DNA of 64,000 nucleotides, from assembly GCF_003464595.1 (NCBI RefSeq), contig NZ_QRZF01000001.1, positions 124,001 through 188,000 of the forward strand. The letters run 5' to 3'. The translations under genes and the position numbers were made by a program. Source of the stretch: Bacteroides intestinalis. Lineage in GTDB: Bacteria > Bacteroidota > Bacteroidia > Bacteroidales > Bacteroidaceae. The notes beneath the pieces are model-generated. The model saw nothing but the letters and a program-made list of their open reading frames with translations, was not told the origin of the DNA and ran no database searches. This document shows positions 17,388 to 25,991 of this stretch, one piece after another. The first letter of the stretch is position 1. Each line of letters opens with the position of its first letter.

Positions 17388-17470
17388 TTTGACAATTTAC
17401 AATTTACAATTTGCCTTCCGGAATGTTGGCGAGGCCTCAATTGTACGTTGTAAATTGTACATTGTACATT
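17388..17470. repeat. Heptad repeats facing each other in the ATPase-permease spacer
   Basis: Three ACAATTT heptads (about 17390-17413) are followed after ~35 bp by ATTGTAC heptads (about 17438-17468). The two blocks are partly inverted complements, so the spacer could fold into a hairpin. Most elaborate member of the 7-bp repeat group in this window. Confidence 0.65.
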
Positions 17471-17473
17471 CTT

Positions 17474-18190
17474 TTATTTCATAAATCCGTCTTTTCCGAA
17501 TGGAGAAGCATCATGATTATGATTTTCTTCAATACTGCCGATAATACCATCCTTAATATGAATAATCTTATCCGTCTGATTGGCTACACCGCTTTCATGC
17601 GTAACCACCACAATAGTCATACCTGTCTTGTGCAAATCTTTAAGAATCTGCATAACTTCCACGGAAGTCTTACTATCAAGGGCACCGGTAGGTTCGTCAG
17701 CCAGGATAATCTGCGGCTGAGTGATAAGAGCACGGGCAATGGCAACACGCTGTTTCTGTCCACCGGACATTTCGTTCGGCATGTGATGCGCCCAATCTTT
17801 CAACCCCAGGCGATCCAGATATTCCAGTGCCAAAGCATTGCGCTTGCGACGGCTCACTCCCTGATAGAAAAGGGGTAGCGCCACATTCTCCACTGCATTT
17901 TTAAAAGAAATCAAGTTAAAAGACTGGAAGATGAACCCAATCATACGATTCCGGTATTCAGCCGCCTTGGTCTCACTGAGATTTTTGATCAGCGTACCAT
18001 TCAGATAATACTCACCGGTATCATAATTATCCAGAATACCTAATATATTCAGTAAAGTGGATTTACCGGAACCCGAAGCTCCCATAATGGAAACGAACTC
18101 CCCCCGTTTAATCTCGAGGTTGATGCCTTTGAGCACATGTAGGGGTGCCCCGTTGTTGTAGGTCTTGTTAATGTCTTTCAGCTGTATCAC
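17474..18190 (-). CDS. ABC transporter ATP-binding protein (MacB/LolD type)
   Basis: ATPase of 238 aa from a GTG start at 18190, giving VIQLKDINKTYNNG, the usual N-terminus of this family; a purine-rich GAGAGA precedes the GTG. An ATG at 18283 would add 31 residues not expected in the family. Walker A is GASGSGKST, the Q-loop lies in GFIFQSFNLI, the signature is MSGGQKQR, Walker B is ILADEPTGALD and the switch His lies in VVTHE. Powers the two MacB-like permeases encoded next. First gene of the operon. Confidence 0.93.
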   Translation of the reverse strand: MIQLKDINKTYNNGAPLHVLKGINLEIKRGEFVSIMGASGSGKSTLLNILGILDNYDTGEYYLNGTLIKNLSETKAAEYRNRMIGFIFQSFNLISFKNAVENVALPLFYQGVSRRKRNALALEYLDRLGLKDWAHHMPNEMSGGQKQRVAIARALITQPQIILADEPTGALDSKTSVEVMQILKDLHKTGMTIVVVTHESGVANQTDKIIHIKDGIIGSIEENHNHDASPFGKDGFMK

Positions 18191-18288
18191 GGATCTCTCT
18201 GTTTTAGTCTGTTTCTTATTAATTTTCACTATTAGACGCAGCAATGTTACGAAAAGTTGCAAATGGGGTGAACTTTTTTTCAAAAAGA

Positions 18289-18320
18289 TTTTGAAGTATC
18301 ATTTTTCTTTGTGTAATTTG
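18289..18320 (+). promoter_or_regulatory. Probable promoter of the ROK kinase gene
   Basis: TTTTG at 18289-18293 and TAATTTG at 18314-18320, separated by 20 bp, approximate the Bacteroides -33/-7 pair, 48 bp before the ATG at 18368. The -7 box lacks one spacer base. Confidence 0.4.
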
Positions 18321-18367
18321 TAACCATAAAACTAATTAACTAACCCTTTAAACAAAACATTAATATC

Positions 18368-19348
18368 ATGAATTCAAGCATGGAAAAACCCTACGTAGTA
18401 GGTATTGACATAGGCGGAACAAACACCGTCTTTGGCATTGTGGATGCACGCGGAACTATTATTGCAAGCGGTTCCATCAAAACCGGCGCTCACGAACAGG
18501 TAGATAATTATGTAGACGAAGTCTGCAAAAATCTGTTGCCTTTGATTATTGCCAACGGTGGCGTAGACAAAATTAAAGGTATCGGTATTGGTGCTCCCAA
18601 CGGTAACTACTACAGCGGTACTATTGAATTTGCCCCTAACTTGCCCTGGAAAGGTGTAATTCCTTTGGCAGCCATGTTTGAGGAACGTCTGGGTATCCCG
18701 ACTGCATTGACCAACGATGCCAACGCCGCAGCTATCGGTGAAATGACTTACGGTGCTGCACGTGGTATGAAAGATTTCATCATGATCACTCTGGGTACAG
18801 GTGTAGGTAGCGGTATCGTTATCAACGGACAGATGGTTTATGGTCACGATGGTTTTGCCGGAGAATTAGGCCACGTCATCATACGTCGCGAGAATGGTCG
18901 TCTCTGCGGATGCGGACGTCACGGCTGTCTGGAAACTTACTGTTCGGCTACCGGTGTAGCTCGTACAGCCCGTGAATTCCTGACTGCACGTACTGAGCCA
19001 AGTTTGCTTCGTTCTATTCCTGCTGAAAGTATCACGTCTAAGGATGTATACGATGCAGCCGTTCAAGGTGACAAACTTGCACAAGATATCTTTAACTTTA
19101 CAGGTAATATTCTGGGTGAAGCTATAGCAGATGCTATTGCATTCTCCAGCCCCGAAGCTATCATCCTGTTTGGTGGATTGGCTAAATCCGGAGATTATAT
19201 CTTCAAACCTATCCAGAAAGCTATCGATGACAATGTGCTGAATATCTATAAAGGTAAAGCCAAGCTGTTGATGTCTGAATTGAAAGATTCTGATGCTGCT
19301 GTATTAGGTGCCAGTGCATTGGGCTGGGAACTAAGAGACTTGAAGTAA
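18368..19348 (+). CDS. ROK-family glucokinase/sugar kinase
   Basis: Sugar kinase of 326 aa with the ATP phosphate loop GIDIGGTNTVFG near residue 13, a catalytic Asp in TNDANAAAIGE near 117, the ROK motif LGTGVGSGIVINGQ, and the zinc-binding cluster CGCGRHGCLETYC near 178. No DNA-binding domain, so it is an enzyme rather than a ROK repressor. Phosphorylates glucose or a related hexose in the cytosol. It is divergent from the export operon and convergent with the AAA gene, so it is probably monocistronic. An alternative start is the Met at codon 5. Confidence 0.92.
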   Translation: MNSSMEKPYVVGIDIGGTNTVFGIVDARGTIIASGSIKTGAHEQVDNYVDEVCKNLLPLIIANGGVDKIKGIGIGAPNGNYYSGTIEFAPNLPWKGVIPLAAMFEERLGIPTALTNDANAAAIGEMTYGAARGMKDFIMITLGTGVGSGIVINGQMVYGHDGFAGELGHVIIRRENGRLCGCGRHGCLETYCSATGVARTAREFLTARTEPSLLRSIPAESITSKDVYDAAVQGDKLAQDIFNFTGNILGEAIADAIAFSSPEAIILFGGLAKSGDYIFKPIQKAIDDNVLNIYKGKAKLLMSELKDSDAAVLGASALGWELRDLK

Positions 19349-19374
19349 AAATAGTCCATCATAATTTTAAGTAG

Positions 19375-19411
19375 AATCCTCCTTTTGCCGGTAAAACGGG
19401 AAAGGAGGATT
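19375..19411. terminator. Bidirectional hairpin terminator
   Basis: AATCCTCCTTTT and AAAGGAGGATT form an 11-bp stem around a 14-nt loop, between the convergent kinase and AAA genes. Confidence 0.8.
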
Positions 19412-19413
19412 TG

Positions 19414-20535
19414 TTATTTCACAAAACTCCAAAAGCTTTCAGGTGTAATTATTTCATAAACTGAGTTTGGGTAGCTTTCCGTAAATACTTTAGGTTGTTT
19501 ACTTTTAGCCTTAGTATTCCACTTAAACTCGAATGTTTTTAATATTCCATCCTGCTCTTCAATAAGGTCTATTTCTTTCTGGTCGTGCGTACGCCAAAAA
19601 TAAAGTTGCGCGAAACTTCCCGAATAGGCATTATATTTCACTCGCTCGCTAACCATCAAATTTTCCCATAATGCACCGACATCCGTTCTCAGTTCCAAAG
19701 GAGCAAAATTAGAAATCACAGCATTTCTGATTCCATTATCATAAAAATATATTTTCTTTCCTTTTTTTATTTCATTCCTCAGATTTCGACTGAAAGACTC
19801 CAGCCTGAATACAACAAAGCATTTTTCCAGAAGACATATATAGTTTTCAACGGTCTCTTTATCTATTCCCAACAGATTACTTAGTTCATTGTAAGAGACT
19901 TCACTTCCTAACTGTAAAGCCAAAGCTCTAACAAGTTTTTGAATAACATCAGGCTTTTTCAAACCCTTATAAGAAAACAAATCTTTATACAGATAATTGT
20001 TAGTAAGAGACATCAATGTTCTTTTGGCATCCGCCGGCTCCGTTACCACTTCGGGGTATAAGCCATAAATCAATCTATTCTCTAACAATCGTTTTTCCTC
20101 TCGCTCTGAAGTATCAGCAGCCAACTCGGCCAAGGAGAAAGGATAAAGGTTATATTCTATCAAACGCCCGGTGGCTGGTTCATTGATTTCATTTGCCATG
20201 TCAAACGAAGAAGAGCCAGTGACAACAATCTGTGTATCTAACTTTAGATCACCTATCATTTTCAAAGTCAATCCGATGTTTTTTACTCGCTGCGCTTCAT
20301 CAATAAAAGCCATATCATAAGACGAGAATAAATATTTCAATTCAGTTGACGTACGCTCTTCAAGTGATAGTCTATCATCAATATTATCACAATTCAGTAA
20401 TAGCACCTTTTCTTTATCAGATTTTAATGACAACAAAAGGGTTGTTTTACCAACCTGTCTTGCCCCTAACAATACAATTACTTTCTTGCGTTTGAAATCA
20501 GCAAGAATTGATTTCTGAATTTCCCGTTTAAACAT
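19414..20535 (-). CDS. AAA ATPase with DUF4143 (AAA_14/DUF4143 family)
   Basis: Protein of 373 aa from ATG 20535 (a GTG two codons earlier is also possible). Walker A is LLGARQVGKTTLLL, Walker B is MAFIDEAQRV, and the sensor segment is QIVVTGSSSFDMANEINEPA. A winged-helix stretch (SYNELSNLLGIDKETVENYI) precedes the DUF4143 domain. That domain contains IDLIEEQDG and FEFKWN, residues arranged like a PD-(D/E)XK nuclease core. Widespread family of unknown function, sometimes counted among accessory or defence-like genes. Its promoter carries two palindromes (see 20551-20612), so expression is probably under tight control. Confidence 0.85.
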   Translation of the reverse strand: MFKREIQKSILADFKRKKVIVLLGARQVGKTTLLLSLKSDKEKVLLLNCDNIDDRLSLEERTSTELKYLFSSYDMAFIDEAQRVKNIGLTLKMIGDLKLDTQIVVTGSSSFDMANEINEPATGRLIEYNLYPFSLAELAADTSEREEKRLLENRLIYGLYPEVVTEPADAKRTLMSLTNNYLYKDLFSYKGLKKPDVIQKLVRALALQLGSEVSYNELSNLLGIDKETVENYICLLEKCFVVFRLESFSRNLRNEIKKGKKIYFYDNGIRNAVISNFAPLELRTDVGALWENLMVSERVKYNAYSGSFAQLYFWRTHDQKEIDLIEEQDGILKTFEFKWNTKAKSKQPKVFTESYPNSVYEIITPESFWSFVK

Positions 20536-20550
20536 AGCCACTTTTTTCTA

Positions 20551-20612
20551 CAAAGATATAAATTTTCGATTGCAACCGAAAAATTCACCTTATTTTTTCG
20601 GTTACAATCGAA
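20551..20612 (-). promoter_or_regulatory. Promoter with two operator-like palindromes before the AAA/DUF4143 gene
   Basis: Minus-strand -7 box TATCTTTG at 20551-20558. Upstream are two 16-bp imperfect palindromes, TTCGATTGCAACCGAA (20565-20580) and TTCGGTTACAATCGAA (20597-20612), 32 bp apart (about three helical turns). The first covers the spacer and -33 region, as expected for a repressor or activator site. Confidence 0.7.
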
Positions 20613-20627
20613 AAAACAGTAATTATA

Positions 20628-20757
20628 TCAGCATTGCCGTACATACCGGTCCAAACTATCCTTACCCGACAAACCGATTTTATTCTTAATGCGCTGCTTC
20701 GTCTTCAATACCGACTTAGGAGTAATATTAAAAAGAGCAGCAATCGCTTTATTGCAC
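20628..20757 (-). pseudogene. 3' fragment of a LuxR-type HTH regulator
   Basis: The last ~43 codons of a paralogue of the gene at 22918-23361. The frame reads FNITPKSVLKTKQRIKNKIG and ends SLDRYVRQC at the TGA at 20628. The intact copy has FNIAPRSVLKAKQRIKNKLA and SLDKYIQQC. No start and no N-terminal part are present; 20758-20886 shows nothing recognisable. It lies just downstream of the transglutaminase-like gene, mirroring the intact HTH gene just upstream of it, so this is a relic of a duplication. Confidence 0.8.
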
Positions 20758-20886
20758 AGCGAAAGAAAGAGAAACAATCCTGTTTATGCATAGGAGCTAT
20801 ATCGGTGAAAAGCCATTTTAGGCTTGAATGCTTACTAGCTCTCCTTTAGCATTATGATAAAAGGGCGTGTCCACCCTCATAAAAAT

Positions 20887-22887
20887 CTACATCCAAACCA
20901 CCTCTCCGTTTTTATATAAAAATATTCGTTCCTGAATCTTTTCATCTTTCTTCGTCCTCTGCACTAATCTAAACAATGCATCTCCCGGGACATTTTTAAA
21001 GATCAGATCCGTTCCACTCCCATTTTGTTTTTCAAATAACTCCCACTTGCTATTTTTCCAATAAAATAATTCATACTCGCTGTTTCCAAATATCTGCGAC
21101 ATGACATAAGGTGCCACAACAATATGCCTCACTTCATACTCCTTACCCAAATCAACATCCACATATTTCGCTTTTGATTTACCACGATAACAAGTTGAAG
21201 TAAAACCATCAAAAAGCACATCAACCTCCTCATTTTCGGACAAAGATTGTAAATGAGATACAACTTTAATATTCTTTATTTTACCCTGTGCGTCATAAAA
21301 AGCCAGTTCTCCTAAAGCGATACTATCCGAAGGCAGACTGATTCTTACAAATCGACTGGCTGTTTTCATGTTTGTTCTATAAATAGTACGTCTGACCGGT
21401 AATATACCGGAAATCATACATAATGTATCTGCCGCTCCATCCTTATTCAAACTCACAAAACTGGCACCATCCATGCATTTCAAATATCTCCGATTTCTAA
21501 AAGACTGTATCACAACATTTCTTGTCACTAAACTGTCTTCCCGCACTCCCATTCCATCCAACACCTGTATACTGCCATCTTCCTTCAACAACAATGGAGG
21601 AGCTGCCGGTAATAAGTTTCCCCTTTTATAATAGGCCGGCAGATATACTATATTCCTTCCCATATTCCGGAATAGCACTTTACCGTCTACTATCTCCCCA
21701 AACTGTACAGGTATCCAACCTTCAACATTGAATACACACAGATAAACATATTTTGTATTCACCGGAGTATCTTCGGTTAAAAGTACCTTCACATCGGTTG
21801 TCTCAAAATAATCAGAGGAGACATCCTTCTTCTTAAAATTACGGAATAATGGAGGAATATTCTCCATTTCCATATCCTTACCCAACAATGAGCTCTCTAA
21901 ATGAGTGGAATAAGTTTTTCTATATACCTTTGGAACACGAAACTCACCTTGTCCGTTGGAATCATACATTCCTGTATTACTGTATAATCTGTTATAGTGT
22001 TCCCATTTATTATGCCCCCAGAATGGATCAAAAGCATAATGTTTATCATCTACTACCAACACATTCCAAGAATGAGAACCATTCTGGCTTCCCCATGCCG
22101 GAACAAAATCCACTGCAACTGGCATACCAAGAGCCGAAAGCAATAAAGAATTAAAAACTCCCCGCTCTGTACAGCTTCCACCTCCCATCTGCACCAAAGC
22201 CTCAGCACTCAAAGCCGGGATGCCCGAACCATTGAAAGTAGTAAAATCAATATTCCTATAAAAGGCCAATACAGAATCCACTTCATTAGTCAGTTGTTTT
22301 GTTTTATCTTGAAAATATTGGTGTTTATATAATTGATAAAACCGTGAGCGAGAATCATCCAATACAAAACTATTTCCACGATAGAAAGGTAAGATGTACT
22401 CACAGAAGTACTCAAATGAACATTTTCCTGTAAATGCATTCCCTTTCCATGATTTGAATGCCTGATCAATTTCAACTATCATCTGATCAGCAGTTATCAC
22501 CTTCTGCAGGGGAGCATAATCCACGGCTGCAGATGTCTTACCAGCCTGAAATACATCCCATAAACTATCTATCAGTGCTATCCATTGGCTTCTATTGGTA
22601 GACTTATACTCATCCCTGATTGAATCACATCTCTGATAAAACGACTTATATGTTTCCACGGATGCTAAGGTCGGCATAGAGTGTCCCACCATATTCTGAA
22701 TAAGAAACTCTGCGGCTTTCAATTTAGAATCATCGTCTTGATAATGTAGCAAGACTTTCTCAAGTTCATCCCGATTCTCGCCCGCAAGAGATAAAACTTC
22801 CTCCACACTTTTACTATATTTATTACATGAAGCACAAAAGCACAGTAAAGCCACAAAAAAAAATACCATCAAACATTTCTTCATCAT
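20887..22887 (-). CDS. Transglutaminase-like lipoprotein with C-terminal galactose-binding-like domain (copy 2)
   Basis: Secreted lipoprotein of 666 aa from ATG 22887 (or 22884). Lipobox CFCASCNK. The transglutaminase/papain-like core spans about residues 225-320, with Cys in GGGSCTERGVFNSLLLSALG, His in NGSHSWNVL and Asp in YAFDPFWG. The C-terminal ~130 residues resemble an F5/8 type C fold (VDVDLGKEYEVRHIVVAPYV). It shares layout and N-terminal motif (LAGENRDELEKVLLHY) with the lipoprotein at 25992-27899 (IFAGDNRTELEKVLLHY). Likely a surface or periplasmic peptidase or cross-linking enzyme acting on peptides of this locus; substrate unknown. It follows the HTH gene by 31 bp. Confidence 0.82.
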   Translation of the reverse strand: MMKKCLMVFFFVALLCFCASCNKYSKSVEEVLSLAGENRDELEKVLLHYQDDDSKLKAAEFLIQNMVGHSMPTLASVETYKSFYQRCDSIRDEYKSTNRSQWIALIDSLWDVFQAGKTSAAVDYAPLQKVITADQMIVEIDQAFKSWKGNAFTGKCSFEYFCEYILPFYRGNSFVLDDSRSRFYQLYKHQYFQDKTKQLTNEVDSVLAFYRNIDFTTFNGSGIPALSAEALVQMGGGSCTERGVFNSLLLSALGMPVAVDFVPAWGSQNGSHSWNVLVVDDKHYAFDPFWGHNKWEHYNRLYSNTGMYDSNGQGEFRVPKVYRKTYSTHLESSLLGKDMEMENIPPLFRNFKKKDVSSDYFETTDVKVLLTEDTPVNTKYVYLCVFNVEGWIPVQFGEIVDGKVLFRNMGRNIVYLPAYYKRGNLLPAAPPLLLKEDGSIQVLDGMGVREDSLVTRNVVIQSFRNRRYLKCMDGASFVSLNKDGAADTLCMISGILPVRRTIYRTNMKTASRFVRISLPSDSIALGELAFYDAQGKIKNIKVVSHLQSLSENEEVDVLFDGFTSTCYRGKSKAKYVDVDLGKEYEVRHIVVAPYVMSQIFGNSEYELFYWKNSKWELFEKQNGSGTDLIFKNVPGDALFRLVQRTKKDEKIQERIFLYKNGEVVWM

Positions 22888-22917
22888 AATCACCAAAGAC
22901 ATTTATATTAGTGACAA

Positions 22918-23361
22918 TCAGCACTGTTGTATATACTTATCTAAACTGTCCGCAGCTGACAAGGCCAATTTATTTTTTATACGCTGCTTTGCTTTCAACA
23001 CAGACCGGGGAGCTATGTTGAAGAGAAGAGCGATTGTCTTATTATCCAAGCGGGCACGTAGCAGATAACACAACCTCAACTCCTGTGCACTCAAATAAAA
23101 TGACATCAATTGATCTAACAGACACCCCCCATAAAACAAATCTATAACGATAAACAGATTACTCCATTCAGCCTCATCTCTGACTATTCCATAGGCAGTT
23201 TTTTGATGAAGACACAGTAACTGCCCCATTGCCACTATTAAAGAAGAAGAACATCCTGCTAATGCCGAAGCTTTCTGATAATCCTTCAATTGTTTTGTCA
23301 ACTGTTTATTACGATACAGCAGACAAGCACTCCAACTATCCTTATATGTATCCATATTCAC
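22918..23361 (-). CDS. LuxR-type HTH transcriptional regulator (small)
   Basis: 147-aa protein with no signal peptide. The C-terminal ~60 residues form a GerE/LuxR-like helix-turn-helix: LSAQELRLCYLLRARLDNKT, then IALLFNIAPRSVLKAKQRIK with recognition helix PRSVLKAKQRI. The N-terminal ~85 residues match no family I recognise and contain several Cys. Found between the O-antigen-ligase-like and transglutaminase-like genes, it probably regulates the island. A broken duplicate lies at 20628-20757. Confidence 0.75.
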   Translation of the reverse strand: MNMDTYKDSWSACLLYRNKQLTKQLKDYQKASALAGCSSSLIVAMGQLLCLHQKTAYGIVRDEAEWSNLFIVIDLFYGGCLLDQLMSFYLSAQELRLCYLLRARLDNKTIALLFNIAPRSVLKAKQRIKNKLALSAADSLDKYIQQC

Positions 23362-23376
23362 TATATTATATAATAT

Positions 23377-25065
23377 TTACTTATCACTCTTCGTATCATC
23401 CCAGTTATTTCCTATATTTACCATTTCACTCCTCATTTCCCTAATCGCGGTAGAATAGACTTTCGGTTCCTTAGTCAATACAATTCGCTGCATCTTCTCA
23501 AATTTTTCCCAATTCCGGTATTCCGGCTCCGCATAGAGTTTTGCCAGCAGATAGTAGGGATAAATCCGACCCGGCAAACGATGAACTGATGCCAAATAAT
23601 AAGTTTCAGCTTTCTCATAGTATTGCATTTCCTGATAATTCTTACCTATTATATTAAGTATCATTGGGTCAGTACTATATAAAAGAGCCCGATTCAGAAA
23701 TAAATTAGATTGATCATAACGACCGGACTTATGCAAACTATGCCCATATTCAAATAAGAATTCCCCCTTCTTTCCCAACAGTGGATAGAGTTTATAATAA
23801 GCTTCATTGGCAGCTGTATAACTTCCCAAATGATAAAGCATTCTCGCATTCACCCAATCCCGGCAGGCATTTTCCTCCCTTTGCCATTTATCGTCAAGTC
23901 CCACCATCCATATCAGTGCACAAGTGCCACAAATAAGAAATTTTCCTGCCACATCTCCAGTTCCACAAGCAAACAACAGACATATACCAGTTACCACAAA
24001 AACCGGGGAAGTCATGGGATAAGAAGAAAAAGAGAAAACAAGCAAAGATATGAGTGCTCCGCAGATTTCATAACGCCCCCATTTCATCCCTAACCACAGG
24101 CAGCCTCCAATAGTCACCAGCAACATTACACAAAGCATAATTCCTGCTGTTAACGCCAGTTCCAGATATTCATTGAAAGCATATTCCGGACTTCCGGCCA
24201 CACGTTCTTCCCAAGTAGCATAGCCTCCGCTACCAAAATAATTTTCTTGTGCTTCACTATAGGCATAAGCGAATCCTTCACGACATCCCCATGGATGATC
24301 TACAATAGCTTTACATGTAATTTTCCACATAAACAGACGCCCCATAGCAGAGTCTGGCTTCAAAAAGAAAATACCTGCACCTCCCAATATCAAAACAAAA
24401 AATCCGGCTACTCCCCATGTAAGGTAACGCTTCCTATACCTCCGCCATAAAATACCCCATTTACGTCTGTCACGATGCATATATGCTACCCATGCACAGC
24501 TTATTGCAGCAGCAACCCAGGCCGAACGGCTCATAGTGGCTGGCAGCACACATAAAATAAGAATACCGGCAAGTCCTGCCATCACTTTTCCTATTTTATG
24601 GAAAGTATCTGTACTCTTCCGCTCACAAGCACGTAAATACAAATGTAGGCAGACAGGTAATATCATTGCTAAATATCCCCCATACGGACCGGGATTGAAG
24701 AAAGAGCCTGTAAGTGCGTACCGTAAATGCCCGGAAGCAGAAAATCCATACAATTGTCGCAATCCCCAAACAGACTCAATAATCCCTAATAATACCAGAC
24801 TCCATGCCATATGAATAAAGAAATACCGGAAACACAAAACATCTGTCCAGGAAGCCTTTCCCAAAAACTGTATCAGGCAGGAAACAGCGATACATCCAGT
24901 CGAAAACAGAACAGCTTTCCCAAACCATACCCATTGCCCGATGGTTTCTCCTGCAGGCAGTTCAGGAGTTACTGCACATGCCATACTCAGCAAGGAGCAA
25001 ACAGCCATAAACTGTAACGAAACGACTGTTGCCTTTCTTATTTTATGAGTCCATCCTATCATCAT
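23377..25065 (-). CDS. O-antigen ligase-like (Wzy_C) membrane protein with C-terminal TPRs
   Basis: Integral membrane protein of 562 aa with roughly ten transmembrane segments up to about residue 390. A periplasmic loop contains EERVAGSPEYAFNEYLELAL, the Wzy/WaaL-type segment with a conserved H/N-x-xL pattern. A soluble C-terminal region of ~170 residues has tetratricopeptide-like repeats (GEFLFEYGHSLHKSGRYDQS, IIGKNYQEMQYYEKAETYYL). Family members transfer lipid-linked glycans to acceptors. It is coupled to the upstream signal peptidase by a 4-bp overlap (ATGA), unusual company for a glycan ligase. Inference: it modifies a secreted product of this locus. Confidence 0.78.
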   Translation of the reverse strand: MMIGWTHKIRKATVVSLQFMAVCSLLSMACAVTPELPAGETIGQWVWFGKAVLFSTGCIAVSCLIQFLGKASWTDVLCFRYFFIHMAWSLVLLGIIESVWGLRQLYGFSASGHLRYALTGSFFNPGPYGGYLAMILPVCLHLYLRACERKSTDTFHKIGKVMAGLAGILILCVLPATMSRSAWVAAAISCAWVAYMHRDRRKWGILWRRYRKRYLTWGVAGFFVLILGGAGIFFLKPDSAMGRLFMWKITCKAIVDHPWGCREGFAYAYSEAQENYFGSGGYATWEERVAGSPEYAFNEYLELALTAGIMLCVMLLVTIGGCLWLGMKWGRYEICGALISLLVFSFSSYPMTSPVFVVTGICLLFACGTGDVAGKFLICGTCALIWMVGLDDKWQREENACRDWVNARMLYHLGSYTAANEAYYKLYPLLGKKGEFLFEYGHSLHKSGRYDQSNLFLNRALLYSTDPMILNIIGKNYQEMQYYEKAETYYLASVHRLPGRIYPYYLLAKLYAEPEYRNWEKFEKMQRIVLTKEPKVYSTAIREMRSEMVNIGNNWDDTKSDK

Positions 25066-25973
25066 TCTATCTTTTTGAATATCCTATTCCATCTCACTCT
25101 ATCAGTTCTTTTATCTACCGACTTCCATATTCTGACAGCCTTTCCAACAATAAAAGGTTCAGGCAATAACCCCCAATAACGAGAATCCTGAGAATTTATA
25201 GCCAAGTCTCCTGCTACAAAATAATAATCCTGCTGAAAAGAATACTTCCGTATCACACTATCACCTAACAATACGGTATCACCTTTCAGAGTAAGATGTT
25301 TCTTTTGTTCCCATTCTATTGCATTCCGGTAAAGAATCTTATTCAATGGAGTCATTAATACTTCTGTACCTTTAGCAGGAATAAAAAACGGTCCAAATTC
25401 CACTATATTCCAATTTACAACATCATTAAATGGATAAGCATTAAAACATATTCCCCGTTCACGAGCAGAGAGATCATCAACTATCCCATTTAGCTGCAAA
25501 CGCAGACAATCTTGCTGCCCGATATTCCCCAGCACCCCATCATAATCACGTACATAATAACGTGTATCTCTTATTTCAAATGTATCACCCGGTAAAGCAA
25601 CACAACGCTTCACATAGTATTTCATTACATCCAACCCTATGCTATCCCAACGCCCCGGATATGGAAAATTAAAGACCAATACATCATTCCGTTTTACTTT
25701 CCCCAAACCCGGGAGGCGGGATATCTTCACCTCTTTTCCATCCAAAGCATCCCACACATTGAAGATACGTCCTCCCATTACCCACTTGTTTACCAGGATA
25801 CAATCTTCCGGCAACAGAGCAGGTTCCATAGAGTCTGTAGGAACTTTAAAAGTAGCAAAGGTTGTAACTCCCAGCAATAAATAGAGCACAAAGAGTATAC
25901 AAACAATTATGGTCAACCTGAACACCCTATCTATGAAGAATGAAAGCCCGTAGTACTTCTTTTTCATCTGCAA
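25062..25973 (-). CDS. Signal peptidase I (LepB-like), locus-associated paralogue
   Basis: Type I signal peptidase of 303 aa with one N-terminal membrane segment (about residues 14-36). The catalytic Ser lies in FKVPTDSMEPALLPED near residue 47 and the catalytic Lys in YYVKRCVALPGDTFEI near 125. Box E is AGDLAINSQDSRYWGLLPE near 263. A full length and both catalytic residues make it likely active. It is coupled to the downstream ligase gene by ATGA and follows the transglutaminase-like gene by 18 bp. Housekeeping LepB is normally found elsewhere, so this copy is probably dedicated, perhaps to the NVEALA leaders, which carry an ALA cleavage-type motif. Confidence 0.9.
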   Translation of the reverse strand: MQMKKKYYGLSFFIDRVFRLTIIVCILFVLYLLLGVTTFATFKVPTDSMEPALLPEDCILVNKWVMGGRIFNVWDALDGKEVKISRLPGLGKVKRNDVLVFNFPYPGRWDSIGLDVMKYYVKRCVALPGDTFEIRDTRYYVRDYDGVLGNIGQQDCLRLQLNGIVDDLSARERGICFNAYPFNDVVNWNIVEFGPFFIPAKGTEVLMTPLNKILYRNAIEWEQKKHLTLKGDTVLLGDSVIRKYSFQQDYYFVAGDLAINSQDSRYWGLLPEPFIVGKAVRIWKSVDKRTDRVRWNRIFKKIE

Positions 25974-25991
25974 TGCCTTTATTGTTTCTAT

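Noticed and set aside
18190..18283. ATG at 18283 as start of the ABC ATPase
   Set aside because: It would add 31 residues absent from the family, whereas the GTG at 18190 gives the usual N-terminus.
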